DNA from: Oceanospirillales bacterium
Lineage (GTDB): Bacteria; Pseudomonadota; Gammaproteobacteria; Pseudomonadales; Endozoicomonadaceae
DNA: 64,000 nucleotides
Reading direction: 5' to 3'
NCBI GenBank assembly: GCA_004762125.1
Contig: SIHQ01000001.1
Span: forward strand, 248,001 to 312,000
Positions within the stretch are counted from its first letter, which is position 1. The number at the start of each line of letters is the position of its first letter. The notes under the pieces are model-generated. The model searched no databases, had not been told where the DNA came from, and worked only from the letters and a program-made list of their open reading frames with translations. Shown here piece after piece: positions 9,048-17,075 of the stretch. The translations under genes were made by a program, and so were the position numbers.

Positions 9048-10331
9048 ATGAGTATGATTATCGATCGGCGCCTCAACGGCAAAAAGAAGAGTACGGTCAA
9101 CCGGCAGCGCTTTCTAAGGCGCTACAAGGGATTGGTTAAGGAGGCCGTTCAGGGTGCAGTGGATGAGCGATCCATTACCGACGTTAACAGTGGCAGTGAT
9201 ATAGCCATCCCCAAGAAAGATCTTTCTGAGCCTGCTTTCCACCATGGTCAGGGCGGCCGTATTGAGCAGGTTCATCCGGGTAATAAAGAATTCACAGCAG
9301 GAGACCGATTCAAGCGTCCCGAAGGCGGTGGTGGTCAGGGATCTGGTGAAGGGGATGCCAGTAACTCTGGCTCTGGTGAAGATGATTTTATTTTCCAGAT
9401 CAACCGCGAAGAATTTCTGGAATACCTGTTTGAAGATCTTGAATTACCTAACCTGATGCGAAAAGAGCTCAAGGATTCTACCGAGTTCAAATTCAAGCGT
9501 GCTGGCTACACTTCAGCGGGATCTCCGGATCGTCTGAACGTAGTTCGCTCGTTAAAAGCCGCTCATGCTCGACGCATAGCCCTTTCCGGCAAGGAAAGAA
9601 AAGAGATTCGAGCTCTTAAGCGACAACTGCGTGAAATGGAAGTCGGCCAAGACTGTACCGATGAAACATTAAAAGCAGAGCTGACGGATAAAATTACCGA
9701 GCTTAATAAAAAAATTAAACGACTGCCGTTTATTGATAACTTTGACCTCAAATTCAACAATCTGGTTAAAGTGCCACAACCTTCCAGCAAGTGCGTGATG
9801 TTCTGCGTCATGGACGTTTCCGGTTCAATGACACGGGAAATAAAAGATACCGCCAAACGCTTTTTCCTGTTGCTCTACCTCTTTCTTGAACGCAATTATG
9901 AACAGATTGAAGTGGTGTTTATTCGTCACCACAGTGAAGCCAGAGAATGCAGCGAGAATGACTTTTTCTATGCCCGTGAAACGGGCGGAACAGTCGTTTC
10001 TACTGCTCTGACTCTGACTGATGACATCATCAAGGAGCGTTATTCCCCCAGCGAATGGAATATCTACGTCGCTCAGGCTTCTGATGGCGATAACTGGGAA
10101 GCAGATTCTTCACGGTGCAGTAACCTGATCATCGAGAGCCTTTTACCTGTCTGCCAGTACTATTCCTACGTAGAGATTACCGACCGTCATCATCAAAACC
10201 TCTGGTATGAGTACAAAGATATAGAAAAAGATTATCCCAACCACTTTGCCATGCAGCAAATTCGCAACAATGGCGAGATCTATTCAGTATTCCGCAAACT
10301 CTTTGAGAAGAAGGAGAGCCAGTATGCCTGA
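9048..10331 (+). CDS. yeaH: YeaH/UPF0229 VWA-domain protein
   Basis: Partner of the YeaG kinase in starvation response; biochemical role unknown. The start is the ATG at 9048, preceded by a good GGAG ribosome-binding site, which gives 427 residues, exactly the length of E. coli YeaH. An upstream ATG at 8967 would add 27 residues without family support. The N-terminus IDRRLNGKKKSTVNRQRFL is the family hallmark. A Gly/Ser-rich linker (about 94-111) leads into a charged coiled region (about 185-225). Then comes a von Willebrand A domain with the MIDAS motif DVSGS at 256-260 and later QASDGDNW. Its stop overlaps the spoVR start by 8 bases. Confidence 0.95.
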   Translation: MSMIIDRRLNGKKKSTVNRQRFLRRYKGLVKEAVQGAVDERSITDVNSGSDIAIPKKDLSEPAFHHGQGGRIEQVHPGNKEFTAGDRFKRPEGGGGQGSGEGDASNSGSGEDDFIFQINREEFLEYLFEDLELPNLMRKELKDSTEFKFKRAGYTSAGSPDRLNVVRSLKAAHARRIALSGKERKEIRALKRQLREMEVGQDCTDETLKAELTDKITELNKKIKRLPFIDNFDLKFNNLVKVPQPSSKCVMFCVMDVSGSMTREIKDTAKRFFLLLYLFLERNYEQIEVVFIRHHSEARECSENDFFYARETGGTVVSTALTLTDDIIKERYSPSEWNIYVAQASDGDNWEADSSRCSNLIIESLLPVCQYYSYVEITDRHHQNLWYEYKDIEKDYPNHFAMQQIRNNGEIYSVFRKLFEKKESQYA

Positions 10332-11877
10332 CACGATCCGATCTTCAGATCGCCCCAGAGCGAAAGAACCGATTTCAACCGGTTCTGACTGGACCTTCGA
10401 ACTACTGAATCAATACGACAGTAAAATTGCTGAAATTGCGGCTGAATACAGGCTAGACACTTACCCAAATCAAATTGAGGTGATCAGTTCGGAACAGATG
10501 CTGGATGCTTATGCGTCTGTGGGTATGCCATTGATGTATAACCACTGGAGCTTTGGTAAACAGTTTCTGAACAACGAGCAGAACTACCAGCGTGGTCGTA
10601 TGGGGCTGGCCTATGAAATCGTTATTAACTCCAATCCCTGTATTGCCTACTTAATGGAAGAGAACACCATGCCCATGCAGGCACTGGTGATTGCCCATGC
10701 TTGTTATGGTCACAACTCCTTCTTCAAAGGCAACTATCTGTTCCAGCAATGGACCGATGCTGACTCCATTATCGACTACCTGCTGTTTGCCAAAAAATAC
10801 ATTGCCCAGTGTGAAGAAAAATACGGTGTTGATGCCGTAGAAACATTACTGGACGCCTGTCATGCCTTACAAAATCAGGGTGTGAATCGTTATCAGCGCC
10901 CTCGCCCCATTTCTGCAGAAGAGGAAAAAGCCAAAATCAAAGAACGGGAGGAGTACATTCAGAGAAACATTAACGATCTCTGGCGAACCGTTCCATTAAA
11001 GGCTGAAGAAGAAACTAAACAAAGACAACGCTACCCCAAAGATCCGGAAGAAAACCTCCTCTACTTTATTGAGAAAAACGCACCGCTTCTGGAAACCTGG
11101 CAGCGCGAGCTCATTCGTATCGTTCGCAAAGTTGCTCAGTACTTTTATCCGCAGCGCCAAACTCAAGTAATGAACGAAGGCTGGGCCACCTTCTGGCATT
11201 ACACACTGATGAACGATATGTACGACCGAGGTCATATTACTGAAGGTTTTATCATGGAGTTCCTTCAGTCACACACCAACGTTGTTCTTCAGCCAGACTT
11301 CGATAACCAAAGATACAACGGAATCAATCCTTACGCTTTAGGCTTTGCCATGTTTCAGGACCTTCGCCGTATCTGTGAAAACCCGACAGAAGAAGACAGG
11401 CACTGGTTCCCGGATCTGGTCGACACAGACTGGTTGGAAACAGTGCATTTTGCTATGAAAAACTTCAAGGATGAAAGTTTTGTCATGCAATACCTGTCAC
11501 CTAAAGTGATGCGTGATCTTAAACTGTTTGCCATTAACGATAATGATGCAGCGGATTACCTTGAAGTCAGTGCCATACATGACGAATCAGGTTATCGACA
11601 TGTCAGGGAATCTTTGTCAGCTCAATACAACCTGGGAAATCGTGAGCCCAACATACAGGTTTACAGTGTTGATACCCGAGGAGACCGATCATTGACCCTG
11701 CGTCACTATATGCATCGTAACCGACCCCTGGAAGCTGATAGCACCATGGAAATCATAAAGCATGCGCACCTGCTTTGGGGTTTTGATGTACACCTCGAAT
11801 CAGTGGACAAGCACGAGCAGGTTAGAATCATTTACGGTTTGCCCGGAGAGGAACAGGAAGAGGTCAGTGCTGCTTGA
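10324..11877 (+). CDS. ycgB: SpoVR/YcgB family protein
   Basis: SpoVR family protein, in the same stress-induced functional group as YeaG and YeaH; the molecular role is not established. The start is the ATG at 10324 with GGAG upstream, giving 517 residues (E. coli YcgB is about 510). Two His-rich family motifs are visible: HACYGHNSFFKGN (about 135-147) and NEGWATFWHYTLMNDMYDRG (about 285-304), which could form a metal site. The C-terminal domain includes YRHVRESLSAQYNLGNREPN. It overlaps yeaH by 8 bases, so the three genes are translated as a coupled unit. In E. coli ycgB is separate from yeaGH; here all three are together. Confidence 0.95.
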   Translation: MPDTIRSSDRPRAKEPISTGSDWTFELLNQYDSKIAEIAAEYRLDTYPNQIEVISSEQMLDAYASVGMPLMYNHWSFGKQFLNNEQNYQRGRMGLAYEIVINSNPCIAYLMEENTMPMQALVIAHACYGHNSFFKGNYLFQQWTDADSIIDYLLFAKKYIAQCEEKYGVDAVETLLDACHALQNQGVNRYQRPRPISAEEEKAKIKEREEYIQRNINDLWRTVPLKAEEETKQRQRYPKDPEENLLYFIEKNAPLLETWQRELIRIVRKVAQYFYPQRQTQVMNEGWATFWHYTLMNDMYDRGHITEGFIMEFLQSHTNVVLQPDFDNQRYNGINPYALGFAMFQDLRRICENPTEEDRHWFPDLVDTDWLETVHFAMKNFKDESFVMQYLSPKVMRDLKLFAINDNDAADYLEVSAIHDESGYRHVRESLSAQYNLGNREPNIQVYSVDTRGDRSLTLRHYMHRNRPLEADSTMEIIKHAHLLWGFDVHLESVDKHEQVRIIYGLPGEEQEEVSAA

Positions 11878-11883
11878 AGGTTC

Positions 11884-11919
11884 TGTCGCTCGAAATCTGA
11901 ATCAGGGTTTCGGGCGACA
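11884..11919. terminator. Hairpin between convergent genes
   Basis: An inverted repeat of about 12 bp with one G-U/mismatch pair (TGTCGCTCGAAA at 11884-11895 against TTTCGGGCGACA at 11908-11919) sits seven bases after the spoVR stop, between two convergent genes. No strong T-run follows, so it may be a weak terminator or a 3'-end stabiliser. Confidence 0.45.
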
Positions 11920-11941
11920 CTAGAGGCGTTATGGTTATCGA

Positions 11942-13189
11942 TTACGTCAATAACAGGGTATACAGATAAGTCTGTATACCTGACTCCGAACTGAGTAGCC
12001 CCCAGAAGCAGTAAACCAGCGCACTAATAATCACTACTCCCCAGGCTAGACTTACTCCCCGATGATCTCTTCTGAGAATCAGCCAGCAGGATATCCCCGC
12101 CAGGAGATAAATAACCAACATAATATTCACGGCTATTAACGTGATATTTCTGTAGTGTTCCTGAACAGTAGGTTCCACTGACAGCAGTATCATCATACTC
12201 ATCAGCGCAGCCGTGATCAGTAATCCAAGCCAGGGAGAATTGAATCGATTCCGTCGTGCAAACAGAGCAGGCATGATACCTTTTTGAGCGGCAGAGCAAG
12301 CGATCTGGGAGTGCATAAGTACCCAGCCATTCAAACTCCCCAGACAGGCAATGACGGCCAGTACCCCGACCAGTGTGCCTCCCCATGGCCCCAGAAGAAG
12401 GGTTATTGCATCAGAGAACGGAGCCGCTGAGTATTGAAGAATATGGTTAGGGATAACACCCATTATGGTGGTCGTACTTAACAAGTAACAAGCACCGGCA
12501 ATCAATGTGCCTAGCAGGGTTGCGTAGGGCACATCCCGAGATGGATTTTTAGCATGACCGGAAAGATTACAGGCTGATTCCAGACCGATAAAAGACCAGA
12601 GTGTCAGCGTAACCGATTCCGAAAGAGCAAAACCGGTAGACCTCCCCGTGACATTGATTGAATTCAAGAGATTCTCAAACTGAAAGCTCTCCCAACCAAA
12701 CAGGCAAGTTAGAACCACAGGAACCAACATACAGCTGGTGGTGATCACCTGAAATTGGCCTATTCGCCTGATATCCCACATATTCAGCAGACTGAGAAAC
12801 CAGATCACAACAAGAGCAGTCAAACTGGCTATCCAGGGGTCAATGAGGGCAGGTACAAAGTTGCTGAGATAACTAACACCACTGATGGCCACAGCAATAT
12901 TGCCTACCCAGATAGATATCCAGTAGCCGTATACCGCCATTAGTCCAACACGAAGTCCCAGCCCTTCACTAATGAAGGCATGAATTCCTGCGCCTTCCTG
13001 ACAAGCAGAACCAAGACGAACAAAAATCAGGGAAAGGAGAAATGCACCTATTACTGTAATCAGCCAGCCTACGAGGGAAATTGACCCCAGACTGGCCAGT
13101 GAGGCTGGTAATAGAAAAATACCAGCCCCCATCATGTTGCCTGTGACTACCATGGTCAGAGGAAAAAGTGTTAGTTTTCCGGTGGCCAA
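11942..13189 (-). CDS. AdiC/PotE-like basic amino acid antiporter
   Basis: APC-superfamily transporter of the arginine:agmatine / polyamine antiporter group in the inner membrane. Its 415 residues carry about 12 membrane helices. The N-terminal VTGNMMGAGIFLLPASLA closely follows the substrate-binding start of AdiC (GNIMGSGVFLLPA). LTLWSFIGLESA and STTTIMGVIPNHILQYSAAPF also align with AdiC helices 6-7, and CLGSLNGWVLMHSQ corresponds to the helix that carries AdiC Trp293. It is about 30 residues shorter than AdiC. No decarboxylase gene is adjacent, so the substrate pair is not fixed by context; arginine/agmatine or ornithine/putrescine are both possible. Confidence 0.83.
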   Translation of the reverse strand: MATGKLTLFPLTMVVTGNMMGAGIFLLPASLASLGSISLVGWLITVIGAFLLSLIFVRLGSACQEGAGIHAFISEGLGLRVGLMAVYGYWISIWVGNIAVAISGVSYLSNFVPALIDPWIASLTALVVIWFLSLLNMWDIRRIGQFQVITTSCMLVPVVLTCLFGWESFQFENLLNSINVTGRSTGFALSESVTLTLWSFIGLESACNLSGHAKNPSRDVPYATLLGTLIAGACYLLSTTTIMGVIPNHILQYSAAPFSDAITLLLGPWGGTLVGVLAVIACLGSLNGWVLMHSQIACSAAQKGIMPALFARRNRFNSPWLGLLITAALMSMMILLSVEPTVQEHYRNITLIAVNIMLVIYLLAGISCWLILRRDHRGVSLAWGVVIISALVYCFWGLLSSESGIQTYLYTLLLT

Positions 13190-13375
13190 TTTTGATCCTC
13201 AAGCAAATTAAGATTGATGGCAGGGCTGCAAGTTCAAAATCTATGGCTAACCGTTGCCAAGTATGTAAACCGAACAGCTCTATTTTGCATATTTTTCATT
13301 AACTAACTGGACTGCAAGGCCTACAAACCACCACAGTCTAGACTACTGACCATCAAACATATCAAGAGTTTAGGA

Positions 13376-14530
13376 ATGAATGAAAAAAAAAGAGCCACTC
13401 TGATTTTGATAGGCGGTGGTCATACTCATGCACTTTTATTGAATAAAATCAGGCAGTCCGGCTTTCCCCCATGCCGAGTTATTCTGATCTCCAGCACTCG
13501 GTACACCCCCTATTCAGGTATGTTGCCAGGCGTCATTGCCGGGCACTACACCGTGGAACAGTCTCATATAGATCTCAAAGTACTGGCTGAAGAAACAGCC
13601 TGCGAGTTCATTGAGGAGAAGGTTTCAGCTCTGAACCCTGACAAGCAACAGGTAACCACTGAGTCCGGAGAAGTGCTGGAGTATGACTGGGTCTCCATTA
13701 ATACCGGATCAACTCAACGCAGAACCGTTAAAGCCAGTAACGCAATCACCATCAAACCGGTTGAACAGTTCTTGCATTGGCTGGAAACTGATACACGGCT
13801 TGCTCATGAGCCATTCAATCTGGCCATTGCTGGGGCTGGGGCAGCAGGCGTTGAAGTTGCCTTGGCACTACGAGAGCGGTTCAAGAGCAATAAACAGTTG
13901 GACATCCACATACTGGTAGCAGGTCAGAAGATTCTTTCCGGTTACTCCATCAAGGTTCAAGCTTTGATGAAAGAAGAACTTGAACGGAAAAACATACAGA
14001 TACACTTTGGTTTTGCAGCAAGCACATCAAAAGACGAAAACGTCCTGATCAGTACCGATCAGGAAACCCTGAAATATGACCAACTGATTCTGGCAACTCC
14101 CGCAATTCCAGTTCCATGGTTGGTTGAGAGTGATCTGGCGGTCAATTCAGGAGGGTTTATTTCCATCAACCAACACCTGCAATCTACCAGCCACAGCAAT
14201 ATATTTGCCTGTGGTGATGTGGCTGACTTTCAAAGCCCTGATCATGACATTAAAGGGCTGCCAAAATGCGGTGTTTATGCGGTCAGACAGGCTCCAACAC
14301 TCTATTCCAATTTAAAAGCTCACCTGACGGGTGAGGCTCTACAGTCCTTTCAGCCCCAACCCAAATTTCTCTCTTTGCTAAGCTGTGCGGACGGTAGAGC
14401 CATCGCATCCCGCGGCTGGCTGGAAACAAGAGGGCGTCTGGTATGGGTATGGAAGGACTGGCTGGATCGGCAATTTATGGCCAGATTTCCCCTGCCAAAA
14501 AAGGATGCCATGAAATACTCCGACACCTGA
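13376..14530 (+). CDS. FAD-dependent pyridine nucleotide-disulfide oxidoreductase (GGGHTH type)
   Basis: Flavoprotein of the NDH-2-like pyridine nucleotide-disulfide oxidoreductase superfamily. The 384 residues start with an FAD-binding fold LILIGGGHTHALLLNKI (about 9-25). The GGGHxH form is typical of the subfamily found fused or adjacent to selenophosphate synthetase. A second Rossmann motif AGAGAAGVEVALAL (about 151-164) binds NAD(P)H, and NIFACGDVADF (about 279-289) contacts FAD. There is no redox CxxC pair. Its 3' end overlaps the rhodanese gene by about 88 bases, so the two are probably one transcript. No selD is in the window. A quinone- or sulfur-linked oxidoreductase role is plausible. 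Confidence 0.82.
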   Translation: MNEKKRATLILIGGGHTHALLLNKIRQSGFPPCRVILISSTRYTPYSGMLPGVIAGHYTVEQSHIDLKVLAEETACEFIEEKVSALNPDKQQVTTESGEVLEYDWVSINTGSTQRRTVKASNAITIKPVEQFLHWLETDTRLAHEPFNLAIAGAGAAGVEVALALRERFKSNKQLDIHILVAGQKILSGYSIKVQALMKEELERKNIQIHFGFAASTSKDENVLISTDQETLKYDQLILATPAIPVPWLVESDLAVNSGGFISINQHLQSTSHSNIFACGDVADFQSPDHDIKGLPKCGVYAVRQAPTLYSNLKAHLTGEALQSFQPQPKFLSLLSCADGRAIASRGWLETRGRLVWVWKDWLDRQFMARFPLPKKDAMKYSDT

Positions 14531-15435
14531 TAAAACTTCTCTCTGCCGTACTTGTCTACTGTCTCTGCATTACGATTGCGGAGGCAGCACCACTGATTCA
14601 ACCACAACAATTAAAACAGCGTATCGAGTCAGGCGAGCCACCTCTTTTGCTGGACGTTCGCCCAAGAGTTTCTTATTTGCTGGGACATATCCCGGGAGCT
14701 CATAATGTCTGGCGTCCGGCGTATCAGGCTAACGAAGGAGATTACCCCATCTCAGGTATGCGAGCGGATAAAACTAAAATGGAAAAGTTACTCAGCCATT
14801 TTGGCGCTCAATCTGATACGGACATCATTCTCTACGATGATTATCAAAGCGCTGATGCCGCCAGACTCTGGTGGCTGCTCAAACTTTATGGTCACGATAA
14901 GGTAAGCATTCTTGATGGTGGCCTTAAGAAATGGTCTGCACTGGGCTATAAACACGCTCTAATGCCGCCATCCCGCACCAAGGCTTCTGGATACCGTTTT
15001 ACCGGCAAACCACATCCACAGTATCTGGCTAACCTGACAGACGTGGAAGAAGCATACAAAAACCCCAAGGTCGTTATCCTTGATGTTCGCAGTCGGAAAG
15101 AGTTTTCAGGACGTAAGCGAAAGTCCGGGGCTCACCGGGCTGGCCGAATTCCAGACAGCGTATGGTTTGTCTACAATCAGACGGTTAACAAAAATGGCTT
15201 CCTTGATCAGGAAAAGCTGCAGGAGCTTTTCTCTCAGAAAGGCATTACCTCTGATACACCTGTCATCATCTATTGCCAATCTGGAGTCCGTTCTGCTCAA
15301 ACACTGTTTGTTCTGACCCAGTTACTTGGCTTAAAGAATGTCCGGAATTACGATGGTTCCTGGATAGAGTGGTCCTTGAACCGTGACCTGCCAGTAGCGA
15401 AAGGAGAGCCCAAAACAGCGCTCAATCTACAATAA
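14443..15435 (+). CDS. Exported two-domain rhodanese-like sulfurtransferase
   Basis: Thiosulfate or mercaptopyruvate sulfurtransferase-like protein with two rhodanese domains. The first (about residues 48-165) has LLLDVRPRVSYLLGHIPGAHN but no catalytic cysteine (IILYDDYQSADAARLWW). The second (about 205-320) carries the active loop VIIYCQSGVRSAQT with the persulfide-forming Cys. A hydrophobic stretch at about 29-48 ending AEAAPL looks like a signal peptide, so export to the periplasm is likely. The ATG at 14443 has a GAGGG site 8 bases upstream and overlaps the preceding gene deeply. A CTG at 14527, overlapping that gene's TGA, is another possible start. Pairing with a flavoprotein suggests a sulfur redox role. 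Confidence 0.82.
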   Translation: MGMEGLAGSAIYGQISPAKKGCHEILRHLIKLLSAVLVYCLCITIAEAAPLIQPQQLKQRIESGEPPLLLDVRPRVSYLLGHIPGAHNVWRPAYQANEGDYPISGMRADKTKMEKLLSHFGAQSDTDIILYDDYQSADAARLWWLLKLYGHDKVSILDGGLKKWSALGYKHALMPPSRTKASGYRFTGKPHPQYLANLTDVEEAYKNPKVVILDVRSRKEFSGRKRKSGAHRAGRIPDSVWFVYNQTVNKNGFLDQEKLQELFSQKGITSDTPVIIYCQSGVRSAQTLFVLTQLLGLKNVRNYDGSWIEWSLNRDLPVAKGEPKTALNLQ

Positions 15436-15453
15436 AGTCCACCACAATAGTGA

Positions 15454-15687
15454 CTGAATATTACCACTAGCTCCGCTCTTATTAGTTCTTACGAAATCGA
15501 TAAAAAAAAACCATTTGTTAACAATAGTCTTAATGCAGGCTGTTCTATTACTCCAACTTGGTCTTATAATGGTCATGCTTTATAGGGAAATGTCGGCTGT
15601 ACTATTGATAGCAGCTGTTATCGAGAAGGCATCACCGAAGCAGAGCACTGTGACATGGATGCTACAGAAAATTATAAATGTGACTAA
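15454..15687 (+). pseudogene. Possible remnant of a Cys-rich protein
   Basis: No intact gene fills 15436-15786. One plus-strand frame reads as Cys-rich coding sequence broken by a single TAG at 15583-15585: NSLNAGCSITPTWSYNGHAL before it and NVGCTIDSSCYREGITEAEH, then CDMDATENYKCD after it, ending at TAA 15685-15687. Five cysteines in about 60 residues with a protein-like composition suggest an eroded secreted domain, but there is no ATG start and I know no matching family. A different frame (15515-15739) is open for 74 codons but has no ribosome-binding site and an unlikely composition. Treat as tentative. Confidence 0.25.
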
Positions 15688-15786
15688 AAATAAAACAACA
15701 AGGGTTGCAGTTTCCCAGCAGTTCCTTCAATGTAAATAAGTAGGAATAGCGCTGTTTAGGAAGCTACCAAGAAGGAAATGGAAGCT

Positions 15787-16050
15787 ATGCTGGAAGGTAC
15801 AGTGAAGTGGTTCAACAATCCTAAAGGATACGGCTTTATACAAGCTCAGGATGCCACTGAAAATCAAGATGTTTTAATACACTACTCCGTTATTGAAATG
15901 GAAGGTTTCAAAACACTGAAAGCAGGTCAACTGGTTCAGTTTGAAATCGGCCAGGGACCTAAAGGTCTCATCGCCACCCGAGTATTACCCGTCGGGTCTG
16001 GTGAAGAAAGCGGCGTTCAAAGCGAACAGGAAGCATCACTTCCTGCCTGA
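15787..16050 (+). CDS. Cold-shock domain protein (CspD-like)
   Basis: Small single-stranded nucleic-acid-binding protein. Its 87 residues hold one cold-shock domain: GTVKWFNNPKGYGFI carries the RNP1 motif, and VLIHYS is the RNP2 motif (usually VFVHYS/VFVHFS). The C-terminal tail of about 18 residues is acidic and polar. An earlier ATG at 15778 has its AAGGA site too close; the ATG at 15787 has AAGGA at a good distance and matches the family N-terminus, so it is preferred. The protein is monocistronic and is preceded by a 350-base region without an intact gene. A CspD-like DNA replication inhibitor or a general RNA chaperone are both possible. Confidence 0.9.
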   Translation: MLEGTVKWFNNPKGYGFIQAQDATENQDVLIHYSVIEMEGFKTLKAGQLVQFEIGQGPKGLIATRVLPVGSGEESGVQSEQEASLPA

Positions 16051-16330
16051 ACCCGCTAGGGTTATTCGTTCTCTTATATCGAGCTGTCTTATGCAGTGTC
16101 AGCTCGGTGTAGTGATGACTTCTAATAGGTGTTTATCAATACCTATTGGCTGTTTTATCCTGCACGGTATAATCTTAAAACCCTACTTTCTAATATAGCT
16201 TTAGTCTTTTCAGGCTAAGTCTCTGCTCAACATCACCTATATCATGGCTGCAAAGGGACAGTAATACTTTCCAAGCCTATATGTATTGTCTGTCTGCTCA
16301 AAAAACATCAAAAATAAAGAGCAGGTCATT

Positions 16331-17074
16331 ATGTTCAGATTTGAAGGAAAGGTCGTGCTTGTAACAGGTGCGGGCAGAGGCATTGGGGCAGAAATAGCTA
16401 AAACGTTCATTGCTCAGGGTGCCAGTGTAGCCATCAATGACTTCTTCCCTGAGCGCGCCGAAACAATCACTTCCGAAATAAATACCAATGGCGGAAAAGC
16501 CATGGCTATTCCTTTTGACGTTACGTGTTACGAAGCCTGCGAAGCAGCTTTTGCAAGAATCACAGAGGAGTTAGGCCCGGTCGATGTTGTTGTAAACAAT
16601 GCCGGAGCCCTACCCCATGGTTTGAGCCTGGAAAAATTCATGGACTCAAATCCGGCAGAATGGCAGCAGATTGTTGATGTAAATATGACAGGAGCCATGA
16701 ACTGCACACACGTTGCTCTTAAGTCCATGCGTGAAAAACGTTGGGGTCGGATCATCAATCTTTCTTCCGATGCAGCCCGGGTAGGAAATATAGGTTCATC
16801 TATTTATGGTGCAGCCAAAGCAGGCTCCGAAGGTCTCATGCGTACACTGGCTAAAGAGCATGGTCGTCACGGTGTCACCTTTAACTCTCTGGTTCTGGGC
16901 CTGATCAATACGGTACCTGCGGAACTAACAGTAGGCGCTGAAAAATTCTTCTCCACTGGACGTATTGGCAAACCGGAAGATATAGCGGCAGCCTGTATTT
17001 ATCTCGCTTCCAGAGAAGCAGAGTGGGTCACGGGGCAAAGCCTATCCATCAATGGTGGATACCTTGGAGCCTAA
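16331..17074 (+). CDS. SDR-family oxidoreductase (FabG-like)
   Basis: Classical short-chain dehydrogenase/reductase, 247 residues from the ATG at 16331 (an upstream in-frame ATG at 16286 lacks family support). The cofactor motif TGAGRGIG lies near residue 14, NNAG near 90, and the catalytic Ser and Tyr-x3-Lys as SSDAA and YGAAKAG around 142-162. The C-terminal ASREAEWVTGQSLSINGGY is typical of 3-oxoacyl-ACP reductase relatives. It is followed one base later by an unknown Cys-containing protein, with GGAG overlapping its 3' end, so the two form an operon. A degradative alcohol or acyl-chain substrate seems more likely than fatty acid synthesis because no fab genes are near. Confidence 0.85.
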   Translation: MFRFEGKVVLVTGAGRGIGAEIAKTFIAQGASVAINDFFPERAETITSEINTNGGKAMAIPFDVTCYEACEAAFARITEELGPVDVVVNNAGALPHGLSLEKFMDSNPAEWQQIVDVNMTGAMNCTHVALKSMREKRWGRIINLSSDAARVGNIGSSIYGAAKAGSEGLMRTLAKEHGRHGVTFNSLVLGLINTVPAELTVGAEKFFSTGRIGKPEDIAAACIYLASREAEWVTGQSLSINGGYLGA

Positions 17075-17075
17075 T

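Noticed and set aside
11954-11977. 10-bp inverted repeat GGTATACAGA/TCTGTATACC at the permease 3' end
   Set aside because: It lies inside the coding sequence before the stop codon; probably incidental.
15515-15739. 74-codon open frame starting MLTIVLMQAV
   Set aside because: No ribosome-binding site, odd composition, and a different frame of the same DNA reads more like degraded coding sequence.
16123-16146. Inverted repeat AATAGGT...ACCTATT after the cold-shock gene
   Set aside because: Only a 7-bp A/T-rich stem without a T-run; not convincing as terminator or RNA element.
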